Assembly (NCBI GenBank): GCA_001872545.1
Contig: MNWN01000039.1
Location: 404 to 48,799 of the forward strand
Source of the DNA: Parcubacteria group bacterium CG1_02_58_44
GTDB taxonomy: Bacteria; Patescibacteriota; Patescibacteriia; SG8-24
Length of the DNA: 48,396 nt
Direction: 5' to 3'
Shown here: positions 1 to 8,625 of the stretch, in pieces
Numbering within the stretch: position 1 is the stretch's first letter
Layout: the number at the start of each line of letters is the position of its first letter
Notes under the pieces: model-generated
What the model saw: only the letters and a program-made list of their open reading frames with translations
Database searches by the model: none
What the model was told of the DNA's origin: nothing
Program-made: the position numbers and the translations under genes

Positions 1-154
1 GGCCGCCGAGAGTTAGGGCGGACCGCCGCCGGAGCGGGCCGACCCGTGCCGCGCGGGACCGTCCCGAAGGGGGTCCGGGGCGTGAGCCCCGTCCCCCCGC
101 GGAGCGGAGCCGGGGGTCTATGGAGAGGGTCTTCCCCGGTTGAAGAGAAACATC

Positions 155-183
155 CTGGGTCCCGGATCAAGTCCGGGACGACA
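155..183. repeat. Palindromic intergenic repeat
   Basis: ctgggtcccggatcaagtccgggacgaca, with 8-bp perfect arms GTCCCGGA/TCCGGGAC. Confidence 0.85.
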
Positions 184-282
184 CGGTAGAGCCGTCGGGA
201 CGACAGGAGAGGAGGCATGCAGAAACGACAGGTTGAGGATCACAGGTACCATAAAATTCAGTTCTTGCTATCCTGTTCACGT

Positions 283-2385
283 ATGAAACTGTCCGATCCG
301 ATTTCGTCCCTGCGCGGAACCAACAGTAAGCAACGAGCCGTATTGGAGGTCATGGGGCTGACCACGGTTCGTGACCTGATTTTTCATTTTCCGTTCCGCT
401 ACGAGGACTTTTCGGTTCGAATACCGCTGTCGCAGGTCGAAGCAGGCATGGAGGTGACGGTCGTGGCCAAGGTCGAACGACTCGCCAGCCGCCATGCCTT
501 TCGCCGACGTCTGAGCCTGACCGAGGCGTTCCTTTCCGACGGGCAGGGGACGATCACGGCGGTCTGGTTCAATCAGCCGTACCTGAGCAAATACGTCCGG
601 GCAGGGGAGACCTATCGTTTCGCCGGCAAGGCAGTCCAGACCAAGTACGGACTGCGGCTGCAGAATCCGGTCTACGGACGGGAGTCGCTCGGCGAGGCGG
701 CCATGACCGGACCGGTCAGCCCTTTCCTTCCGGTCTACCCGTCGTCGGCCGGGCTGACGCAGTTTGTCCTGCGCAAGCTGATTCGTAACTGCCTGTCAGC
801 AGTCGTCGACCTGCGCGATCATCTGCCGGAAGGGGTTATCGACGGTTATGGTTTGATGTCGCTGTCGGATGCGCTTCGATCCGTTCATTTTCCTGAAGTG
901 ATCGGCGATCAGACGGCGGCCCGGCGACGTCTCGCCTTCGACGAGCTGCTGCGCATTCAGTTGGCTATGGGACGTACCCGCCGATATCGGGAGAGCCGTC
1001 GGGCGCAGGCCGTGACGTTCGGTCGCGAGGCAGTGCTCGGCTTCGTGGAAGGATTGCCGTTCAAGTTGACCGACGACCAGCGACGCGCAGCTTGGGAGGT
1101 GATCCGCGACATGGAGAAGGACATGCCGATGAACCGCCTGCTCGACGGCGACGTCGGGAGCGGCAAGACGGCCGTGGCCGCGCTCGCCGCCATGAACGCC
1201 GCCGCAGCCGGACATCAGACTGCCATCATGGCCCCGACCGAGATTCTGGCCCTGCAGCACTACCGGACGCTCAGCGCGATGTACGCCGCCGGCGGTCTGA
1301 AGGTCGCACTTTGGACTAACTCTTATCATCGTTCTTTCGCGGACGGTGAGGACCGGGAGCGGCGCGGCAAGGCCGAGTCTATGGCATTGCTGTCGGAGAT
1401 CGCCTCGGGTGAAGTAGACGTAGTCGTCGGGACCCAGGCACTAGTCGAACCGTCCGTCAGTTTCGCCTCGTTGATGCTGGTCGTGGTGGACGAGCAGCAC
1501 CGGTTCGGCGTACGCATTCGTCAGTTGCTCTGCGACAAGGGTTCGGCCGACGGACTTGAGCCGCATCTGCTGACCATGACCGCCACGCCCATCCCGCGCT
1601 CGTTGGCCCTAGCCGTCTATGGTGACCTGGACCTGTCGGTGATCAGGGAGAAGCCGGGCGGACGGCAGCCGATCAAGACCAAGGTAGTGTCGCCGCGCGG
1701 GCGGCAGGCGGCCTACGGTGCCGTCCGGCGTGAGCTGGAGGCCGGGCGGCAGGCCTTCGTGGTCTGTCCGCTGATCGACAGTTCGGACATGCTCGGCGTG
1801 ACGTCGGTGACCGAAGAGCACGATCGTCTGGTCGGGGAGGTTTTTCCTGATTACGAGATTGGGCAGCTGCATGGACGTCTGCCGGCGGCGGAAAAAGAGG
1901 AAATGATGCGGCGGTTCAGGTCTGGCGAGATCAAGGTGTTGGTCGCCACGTCGGTCATCGAGGTCGGTGTGGACGTACCGAACGCCACGGTGATGTGCGT
2001 GGAGGGAGCCGACCGTTTCGGCTTGGCCCAGCTGCACCAGTTCCGCGGTCGGGTCGGGCGAGGGGAGCATCAGTCGTACTGCTTTCTCTTTCCCGCGAAC
2101 TACGGGACAGCGGTACGGGAGAGGTTGTCGGCCATGGAGGCCACAGACGACGGTTTTGTGCTAGCCGAGAAAGATTTGGCGCTGCGCGGACCGGGAGATC
2201 TGTTGGGAGTCGAACAGTCGGGCCAGTTGTCCGAGCTGAAGTTCGCTTCGGTTGCGGACATGGATCTGGTGCGCGATACGCGGGTCGCGGCCCAGAGTAT
2301 CCTAGAGGACGATCCGGAGCTGGATAACCATCCGGTTTTGCGCGAGTTCATCGGCGAGTCGGTACGCGAAGCGCATTTGGAGTGA
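283..2385 (+). CDS. recG: ATP-dependent DNA helicase RecG
   Basis: ORF 217..2385; likely start at internal Met 283 (MKLSDPISSLRG). Helicase motifs GDVGSGKTAVAALA, DEQHRFGV, TATPIPRSLAL, QLHGRL, QFRGRVGRG in RecG order. Confidence 0.95.
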   Translation: MKLSDPISSLRGTNSKQRAVLEVMGLTTVRDLIFHFPFRYEDFSVRIPLSQVEAGMEVTVVAKVERLASRHAFRRRLSLTEAFLSDGQGTITAVWFNQPYLSKYVRAGETYRFAGKAVQTKYGLRLQNPVYGRESLGEAAMTGPVSPFLPVYPSSAGLTQFVLRKLIRNCLSAVVDLRDHLPEGVIDGYGLMSLSDALRSVHFPEVIGDQTAARRRLAFDELLRIQLAMGRTRRYRESRRAQAVTFGREAVLGFVEGLPFKLTDDQRRAAWEVIRDMEKDMPMNRLLDGDVGSGKTAVAALAAMNAAAAGHQTAIMAPTEILALQHYRTLSAMYAAGGLKVALWTNSYHRSFADGEDRERRGKAESMALLSEIASGEVDVVVGTQALVEPSVSFASLMLVVVDEQHRFGVRIRQLLCDKGSADGLEPHLLTMTATPIPRSLALAVYGDLDLSVIREKPGGRQPIKTKVVSPRGRQAAYGAVRRELEAGRQAFVVCPLIDSSDMLGVTSVTEEHDRLVGEVFPDYEIGQLHGRLPAAEKEEMMRRFRSGEIKVLVATSVIEVGVDVPNATVMCVEGADRFGLAQLHQFRGRVGRGEHQSYCFLFPANYGTAVRERLSAMEATDDGFVLAEKDLALRGPGDLLGVEQSGQLSELKFASVADMDLVRDTRVAAQSILEDDPELDNHPVLREFIGESVREAHLE

Positions 2386-2492
2386 GCGATATAAGCGCAG
2401 ATGTACTTAAAATGGAGTTTTGCTATTCTGTATTTAGAATGCTTATATATCTTCAATAACAACACAGAGATAAACAAATTTAATGTCAGCCT

Positions 2493-2870
2493 ATGCAGAC
2501 AGAAGGAAATCGATTTGAAAAGAGGAAGACTGGTTTGGAAATGGAGGAAGGGGATGCGGAAAGGTTTTGGGACAGTTTGAATGTCGATCAAAGAAAGGTC
2601 CTGGTCGTCATGGCAGCCTTTCAGGATGGGTCTTTTGCTGAAGATTTTGTCGAGGTCGTCGATCTTGATTGGAGTCAACTGAAAGGGAATGGGTCTGGAA
2701 ACGTGCTGGTCTCCATCCTGTTAGGTAATGGTGGTCGCCTTAGTGAAATTTTAGATCTTTCGGGGAAAGATTCGTCTTTTAAGACCTCATTGCCGGTCGG
2801 GGAGGAAGCTCTCATGCAGTTCGATAATGCCGTAAAGAATAGGAAAGATCATCCGGAAAGGTGGTCGTAG
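2493..2870 (+). CDS. hypothetical protein (125 aa)
   Basis: Intergenic ORF after recG preceded by a TGCTATTCT -10-like box (2421-2429); no recognised family. Confidence 0.5.
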   Translation: MQTEGNRFEKRKTGLEMEEGDAERFWDSLNVDQRKVLVVMAAFQDGSFAEDFVEVVDLDWSQLKGNGSGNVLVSILLGNGGRLSEILDLSGKDSSFKTSLPVGEEALMQFDNAVKNRKDHPERWS

Positions 2871-2948
2871 AATCTGCGAATGGGACTGTAACGCCTCCTT
2901 GATTCGTCTCCTCGTTCGGGGACGCTCATAATGACAAAATAAAGTGTC

Positions 2949-3099
2949 TGTCATCCCGGAATCGCGAGTGTAGCGGTTAGTATCCAGGATCCAGCATCAA
3001 TCATAAAATGTCATCCCGGAAATCGCGTCAGCGATTATCCGGGATCCAGGATACGATCTTTTTGCTTCTGGGTCCCGGATCAAGTCCGGGACGACAAGG
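2949..3099. repeat. Composite palindromic intergenic repeat
   Basis: Two tgtcatcccggaa...atc units (atcccggaaatcgc-gtca-gcgattatccgggat) followed by the ctgggtcccggatcaagtccgggacgaca unit. Confidence 0.85.
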
Positions 3100-3174
3100 A
3101 GGTTGGCGAAAATAATAGGCTAAGATCAAGTCCGAGACAACACATAAAGGAGTATAGGCAGTCTTAAGACAGGA

Positions 3175-4575
3175 TCATGCTTTCGCTTTGGTGACGGCAG
3201 CAAGCGCTTCAGCGATCGTATGTACGTCGCGGATTTCGATGTCGCCTTTCAGTCTGACCGAGGTCTTGTTGCGTGGCAGGGGAGCGACTGCGGTCCTGAT
3301 ACCTAGTCGAGCAGCTTCAGAGAGTCGTCGGTCGGTGGCCGGAACGGGCCGGATCTCGCCGCCCAGTCCGACCTCGCCCCAGACCGCCAGATCGCCGAGT
3401 GGCCGGTTGCCGTGAGCCGAGGCCAGGGCCAAGAGCACGGCCAGATCGACCGATGGATCCTTGATCTTCAGTCCGCCGACCACGTTCACGAAGACGTCAT
3501 GCTGTCCCAGGTCCAGTCCGCCGCGCGCCGCCAACACTGCGATCAGCATTTCGAGCCGTGATTGGTCGAATCCGGTGGCGCGCCGCGTCGGATAGCCGAA
3601 CGAGGTCGGCTGCACCAGGGCCTGGATGTCCACCAGCACCGGCCGCGTCCCTTCGAGTACGCACGAGATGACATCGCCGGGCGTTCCGCCGTTCCGTTCC
3701 TCGAGCATATAGGCGGACGGGTTGGTGATCTCCTTCAGTCCTTCGCCGGTCATCTCGAAGATTCCGGTCTCGTCGGTAGATCCGAAGCGGTTCTTGAGTA
3801 CGCGAAGTATGCGCAGCTGTCCGGTCCGCTCGCCCTCGAATGACAGTACGGCGTCAACTAGATGCTCGAGTGTTTTTGGTCCGGCCACGTTGCCGTCCTT
3901 GGTCACGTGACCGACCAGGATCAGCGGTACGCCGGTTCGCTTGGCGAACTCGACCAGCTTGGCCGTGGCGCCGCGGATGGTGCTGACCGCACCGGCCTCG
4001 GCCGGGATTTCGGACGAGCGCAGCATCTGTACCGAGTCGATCACCGCCAGAGCCGGACGCTCATGGTCCAGCGTGGCGACGATCGTCTCGACCTCGGTCT
4101 CGCCCAGGAACAGTATTTCGTCCGCACTGTCGCCGATTCGTCCGGCACGTGACTTGATCTGGGCGGCCGACTCCTCGCCCGAGGCATAGACGACCTTACC
4201 CCGTGTCGACACGTGCGCCGCTATCTGCAGGCAAATGGTGGATTTGCCGATGCCCGGCTCGCCGCCGACCAGAGTGACCGATCCCGGGACGATGCCACCG
4301 CCGAACACGCGGTCGAGCTCGCCGATGCCGATGGGGGAACGGGCCGAGTCCTCGGTGCGGATGTCGCCGAAGCGTTCGGGCTTGGCCGGCGGGACTCCAG
4401 GACGTTTGGATGCCTGACCGGGCAGCCGTACCGAACTGCCGGAACCGGAACCCGACGTGGACGTCGCTCCGATCGCCACGGTGCCCCAGGCGCCGCATTC
4501 CAGGCATTGGCCGGTCCATTTGGGGCTCTGGGCGTCGCACTTGGTGCAGGTGTAGATCGTGGTGGCGGTTTTCAT
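3175..4575 (-). CDS. radA: DNA repair protein RadA
   Basis: N-terminal zinc finger CTKCDAQSPKWTGQCLECGAW, Walker A GGEPGIGKST, KNRFGSTDE motif, C-terminal Lon-like domain. Confidence 0.95.
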   Translation of the reverse strand: MKTATTIYTCTKCDAQSPKWTGQCLECGAWGTVAIGATSTSGSGSGSSVRLPGQASKRPGVPPAKPERFGDIRTEDSARSPIGIGELDRVFGGGIVPGSVTLVGGEPGIGKSTICLQIAAHVSTRGKVVYASGEESAAQIKSRAGRIGDSADEILFLGETEVETIVATLDHERPALAVIDSVQMLRSSEIPAEAGAVSTIRGATAKLVEFAKRTGVPLILVGHVTKDGNVAGPKTLEHLVDAVLSFEGERTGQLRILRVLKNRFGSTDETGIFEMTGEGLKEITNPSAYMLEERNGGTPGDVISCVLEGTRPVLVDIQALVQPTSFGYPTRRATGFDQSRLEMLIAVLAARGGLDLGQHDVFVNVVGGLKIKDPSVDLAVLLALASAHGNRPLGDLAVWGEVGLGGEIRPVPATDRRLSEAARLGIRTAVAPLPRNKTSVRLKGDIEIRDVHTIAEALAAVTKAKA

Positions 4576-4584
4576 GCGCTTAAA

Positions 4585-4613
4585 CTTAAAGGTGGCCTCT
4601 TTTGACCACCTTA
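4585..4613 (-). terminator. Terminator-like hairpin after the 4662 gene
   Basis: Minus strand: aaggtgg-tcaaaagagg-ccaccttt. Confidence 0.7.
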
Positions 4614-4661
4614 TCCTTTAGCTGATCTCTTTTGAAGGGTCAACGGACCGAAACCATCTTT

Positions 4662-6143
4662 TTAGAGACATTCATTTCGGTGAGTCTGGCAGTATCCTTC
4701 CAGGCCAGAGACGACCATCGGTCGTCCGTCGCAGGTAAAGCGACAGGGATTCGGTCCGCGGGTCATCACTCCTGTAGGACATAGCCGGCCGTAGTCTATT
4801 ACTTTATGTCTGACCGACTCATCTGAGATACAGCGTGAACTGGAGAAGGGAGTGTAGGCTCCTGGCGAAAATCCAGTTGAGACCGTTCTGGTGGTGCTGG
4901 TGTCCGGATGCTCGAAGTGCCAGTATTCCGTGTTTAATCGTCCCCAACCAGCCTGCTTCATTGCTCGTTCGAGCTGCACTTGGCATTGAATATCTGAGTC
5001 GTTGAAGCGACCGACTCTTTCGGTCTGGCACCAGATGTCGCAGGCCAATGCGCTGGCATGCCCACCTCCGGTGGCAACCGCCAACGAGTTCAAATGCTCA
5101 TAGAGAGCGCGGCCTATCGGTCCCCATTCGCCGACACGTGCAGAACGCGTTTCGACGGTTATCTCTCTCAGTGTTAGATTTTGGAAACGTTGGTCGGCTG
5201 GGACCATACGACCCTGGACGCGGATGACGGCGCCGTTTCTGGTCAGTCCAACGCTGCCGGTCGGTATTGTACAAGAGGTCCGGTAAAGACAACGTTTGAT
5301 GTACATTCCTACAGTCGTAGCCGGTGATCGCCAGCATTGTCCTCGGATGGTCCAGGAGGCGTTTGATCGCAGGGAGACAAAGTTTGCCGCGGCAGCTTCT
5401 AGGTGGGAAACGATAGCCGGATTTACCAGCGAGATGGCCATACCATTACGTCTGACATCGACCAGATCACTAGGAGGTGTCGGCACCTGTAGGTTGCTGG
5501 GTAGTCTGGATACCAGATCAGGATCGGGGTCTTCGTGTGGAGTGTTCGGAACAACAAAGGGGTCAGCTACTACCGTTTCTATTCTTAATGCTCTGAGGCT
5601 AACTAGTTCCGGATTGACGGTGTAAAGCAGCAGGTAACTGCCCAAGATGAGTGCCAGACCTACGGCCGCACCCGTGATGCGCTTCTTGGCCGCGCCGACC
5701 TTTCCGGAGTCGCCGGCTGAGGTCAGCCACTGCAGTCCACCGATCATCATCATGACCACGGCCAGCACGGCCGCGACCGGGATGGCGTAGCGGAACAGGC
5801 CGGAGATGTAGTCGGCCAGCCAGAGGATGTCGATTGTTCGATTGCCGTTTTCGTCGTGAATGACGACGTCAGTTAGCCGTATGGTCGGAATGTCGATCGA
5901 TAGAGGTGGGCTTACGGGAATTTCCGGGGCTCTTTCGTTTCCGGCAGGTGCAATCTCGTTTTCCACACAGGTGACCTGTCCGCCCTCGGTCAGGCGTCGG
6001 CAGGTTCCGCCCTGCTCCTGTGCTGTCCGGTCCGCAGGCCTGATCGACACAGTCGCTGCCGTCGGCCGCTCCGGACTCGCAGCAGGCGGCGTGCGGCAGG
6101 ATCGTACAGCAGGAGCCGTTGTAGCCGGCGGCGATGGTCGCAT
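4662..6143 (-). CDS. T4SS-pilin-like two-TM module fused to an M15/VanY-like peptidase domain; N-terminus apparently frameshifted
   Basis: Hydrophobic module WLADYISGLFRYAIPVAAVLAVVMMMIGGLQWLTSAGDSGKVGAAKKRITGAAVGLALILGSYLLLYTVNP; C-terminal GGGHASALACDI and NTEYWHFEHP resemble M15 zinc-ligand motifs (SxHxxGxAxD, ExWHF). Confidence 0.7.
   Translation of the reverse strand: MRPSPPATTAPAVRSCRTPPAASPERPTAATVSIRPADRTAQEQGGTCRRLTEGGQVTCVENEIAPAGNERAPEIPVSPPLSIDIPTIRLTDVVIHDENGNRTIDILWLADYISGLFRYAIPVAAVLAVVMMMIGGLQWLTSAGDSGKVGAAKKRITGAAVGLALILGSYLLLYTVNPELVSLRALRIETVVADPFVVPNTPHEDPDPDLVSRLPSNLQVPTPPSDLVDVRRNGMAISLVNPAIVSHLEAAAANFVSLRSNASWTIRGQCWRSPATTVGMYIKRCLYRTSCTIPTGSVGLTRNGAVIRVQGRMVPADQRFQNLTLREITVETRSARVGEWGPIGRALYEHLNSLAVATGGGHASALACDIWCQTERVGRFNDSDIQCQVQLERAMKQAGWGRLNTEYWHFEHPDTSTTRTVSTGFSPGAYTPFSSSRCISDESVRHKVIDYGRLCPTGVMTRGPNPCRFTCDGRPMVVSGLEGYCQTHRNECL
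5675..5823. repeat. Diverged direct repeat (copy 1) encoding the pilin-like TM module
   Basis: Near-identical DNA to 7281-7428, e.g. gcgaccgggatggcgtagcggaacaggccggagatgtagtcggccagcc in both. Confidence 0.85.
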
Positions 6144-6243
6144 CGGCGACAGGTGTCAGTCCGAACAGCAGCATGACCGTCGCCAGACAGACGGCAAGTG
6201 TCGTACGGCGGACGTTCTTCGTGGTGCGGATGACGTTGGACAT
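6040..6243 (-). other. Out-of-frame N-terminal portion (signal peptide plus Cys-rich segment) of the 4662..6143 gene
   Basis: ORF 5869..6243 encodes a signal-peptide-like start and GSCCTILPHAACCESGAADGSDCVDQACGP, matching the paralog's GSACCGGSVPLPACCPSGAGEASACIGQACGP; similarity then continues in the other frame as QEQGGTCRR. Confidence 0.65.
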
Positions 6244-6342
6244 GCGGTCTTTCAGGACGATGAGTTAATCAGGTCGTAGAATCGGTTTTTCTACGGACCA
6301 CTGAGCGAATCGAAATGTTTTGTCGATGGTCGCGCGGAGCGG

Positions 6343-7914
6343 CTATTCCCAATGGAGAATTCTGTAGACCCGGCAGGAAGATGTTCCATGCGTTCCTTGT
6401 GTGTCGTTTCCGCGGCCTGCGGCAGCGACTCTATCCACCCAGGCGAAGTAGGCGTCCTTGCTGGCATGGGCGTTGATCGCGGCCATGTTGCCTTGAATGC
6501 CTGGTATGGAGGTCCGACTGCCACGCAGTCCGCCCATCTCGATGATCTCGTACGGCAGTCCGGCCCCTCCGGTATAGGTGAACATATGTCCCTTGTTGTC
6601 GGACCGGAAGACGTCGCCGAACTTCAGGCCGCCCGGAACTCGGTTGGCCGCCTCGGCACAGGTGGCACCTTGGGCCAGGAAGTATTGGCCGCTAGTCGAG
6701 AACATCATCTGCCAGATGGCGACGTTGTATCCGCCGCAGGCGAAGAGCTGACCGGTCCAACTGACGCAGTCGCCGCACATTCGTCCGGCGGCGAAGATCT
6801 TGTCCACCATCTCGTGCTGGTAGATGGTGCGCAGGTCCTCCACGGAGGCGCTGGCCGGGAAGGCAACGGAATGCGAACCGAGATGGTTGCGTATCCAGTC
6901 CGCCGTGCCGTGATTGGTGCATCCCGTCCTGCCGGTTCTGCCTCCACGGACGTAGACCGCAGCACCCTGCCTTCCCAGACTGACCCAAGTCGACAGGACA
7001 TTCCTGAAGGCTTCCGGCGTCGCCGGCGAGCCTCTCTGGCAGACGGCCTGCAGACCTTCCCTGGTGGCAGAACCGTTGGAGGAGGTCGGGGCCGCACTGC
7101 CGGACCAGTTGAAGTCTCCACCCGACGGGGCGGTCAGGGCGTCGTCGGCACCGACATATTGGTACTCTTCCGTCACGACCGATCTGACCCGCAAGGCCGG
7201 AAGCAGCACCAAGTTGGGATTGACGGTATTGAACAGTAGGTAGCTCCCGACCAGAAGCATCAAACCGACGACCGCGCCCATGATGCGCTTCTTGGCCGCG
7301 CCGACCCTTCCGGCGTCGCCGGCCGAGGTGAGCCACTGCAGCCCGCCGATCATCATCATGACCACGGCGAGGATGGCCGCGACCGGGATGGCGTAGCGGA
7401 ACAGGCCGGAGATGTAGTCGGCCAGCCAGGGAATGTCAATCGATCTCGTCTGTCCGCTGCCGGAGATGACGGCGTCGGTGAAGCGGACAGTCGGGATGTC
7501 GATCGATAGTCGTGGGTTCGCGGGGATCTCAAGAGGCTCCTCATCTGAATCGGCGGTCGGCGCTGCCGACTGGATGCACTTGATCTCGCCGCCAGATCCG
7601 CAGCTTTGGTCTTCTCCGCCGGAAGCTGAAGTGCAGATGCGGCGGCAGGTTCCGTTCTGGTCATCGGCCGTCGGTCCGCAGGCCTGGCCGATGCAGGCCG
7701 AAGCCTCGCCGGCCCCCGAGGGGCAGCAGGCCGGCAGTGGTACCGAACCGCCGCAGCAGGCCGAACCGTAGCTTACGGATGCGTGGTCTGCGGGCGGCAC
7801 TGTGGCCCGGACGCCGGTCGGGAGCAGGGAAAGCGAAATCAGTACGGCCAGTCCGGCCGACAGGACGGTTCGTCTGATGTCGAATGAGGTGATGGTCCAA
7901 GTCCTTGAAGACAT
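6343..7914 (-). CDS. T4SS-pilin-like two-TM module fused to a putative NlpC/P60- or CHAP-like cysteine hydrolase domain
   Basis: ORF 6343..7956, likely Met 7914. Signal peptide, Cys-rich segment, TM module nearly identical to the 4662 gene, C-terminal CGDCVSWTGQLF and GHMFTYTGG suggest a Cys/His pair. Confidence 0.7.
   Translation of the reverse strand: MSSRTWTITSFDIRRTVLSAGLAVLISLSLLPTGVRATVPPADHASVSYGSACCGGSVPLPACCPSGAGEASACIGQACGPTADDQNGTCRRICTSASGGEDQSCGSGGEIKCIQSAAPTADSDEEPLEIPANPRLSIDIPTVRFTDAVISGSGQTRSIDIPWLADYISGLFRYAIPVAAILAVVMMMIGGLQWLTSAGDAGRVGAAKKRIMGAVVGLMLLVGSYLLFNTVNPNLVLLPALRVRSVVTEEYQYVGADDALTAPSGGDFNWSGSAAPTSSNGSATREGLQAVCQRGSPATPEAFRNVLSTWVSLGRQGAAVYVRGGRTGRTGCTNHGTADWIRNHLGSHSVAFPASASVEDLRTIYQHEMVDKIFAAGRMCGDCVSWTGQLFACGGYNVAIWQMMFSTSGQYFLAQGATCAEAANRVPGGLKFGDVFRSDNKGHMFTYTGGAGLPYEIIEMGGLRGSRTSIPGIQGNMAAINAHASKDAYFAWVDRVAAAGRGNDTQGTHGTSSCRVYRILHWE
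7281..7428. repeat. Diverged direct repeat (copy 2) encoding the pilin-like TM module
   Basis: See copy 1 at 5675-5823. Confidence 0.85.
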
Positions 7915-7952
7915 CTCGGTGTGGATTAAGTGCCTACATGCGAAGGCAGCCG

Positions 7953-8624
7953 TCATTGTCGAAAGCCACCTCGGGCCAGTTCCAGGTCTATCGTGGTGCG
8001 CAGTCGTTCGACGCTGACCACGCCGGACAGTCGCGTGTTGCCGACGAAAAGGTAGGGTGTGGCGTCGATACCCAGCGACAGGGCCTCGTCGACGTCGCGC
8101 CTGACCAGCGGTTCGGTCAGCCGGCCGGAGTAGCAGCTGCCGAACCTTTCCACATCCAGTCCGTCCTCTCCGGCGAACAGCAGGAAGTTAGACTCGTCGA
8201 GCGAGGTTTGGTTGGCCATCAGCAGGTCGTGGTACCGCCAGAAGTCGCCCTGCTCCCCGGCGCACCTTGCGGCCACGGCCGCGTTCATGGCATCGGGATG
8301 GATTCGGGTGTCGGGCAGGTCCTTCCAGACCAGCCGGATGCGGTCAGGGTAGGCGGTTATGGCTTCGATGAGGTTCGGCTCGACCTGGGCGCAGGCGATG
8401 CACTGGTAGTCGCCGAACACGAAGACGGAGATCTCCGCTCCGTTCGGGCCCAACGTCGGATTGCCGAAGTCGGAGCGGGGAACGAGCGACGTTTCGGTCG
8501 GACTGTCGGTCGGCTGCGGATCGGTTCTTTCGGTCCTGTCGGGCAGCGAGACTATGCCGAATATGACCAAGAGAGCCACGGCGACGACGGTGACCGTACC
8601 CAGGAAGGCGGAGGACTTGCCCAT
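7953..8624 (-). CDS. DsbA-family/thioredoxin-fold thiol oxidoreductase, membrane anchored
   Basis: N-terminal TM; VFGDYQCIACAQVEPNLIEAI (CxxC = CIAC), GIDATPYLFVGNTRLSG (cis-Pro region). Confidence 0.88.
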   Translation of the reverse strand: MGKSSAFLGTVTVVAVALLVIFGIVSLPDRTERTDPQPTDSPTETSLVPRSDFGNPTLGPNGAEISVFVFGDYQCIACAQVEPNLIEAITAYPDRIRLVWKDLPDTRIHPDAMNAAVAARCAGEQGDFWRYHDLLMANQTSLDESNFLLFAGEDGLDVERFGSCYSGRLTEPLVRRDVDEALSLGIDATPYLFVGNTRLSGVVSVERLRTTIDLELARGGFRQ

Positions 8625-8625
8625 A

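Noticed and set aside
2940-3100. Possible CRISPR array
   Set aside because: Units are palindromic and irregularly spaced, with unit copies dispersed to 155 and 17000; no regular spacers and no cas genes.
6352-7239. 295-aa plus-strand ORF
   Set aside because: Antisense to the pilin-hydrolase gene, which has a coherent signal peptide, TM and domain order.
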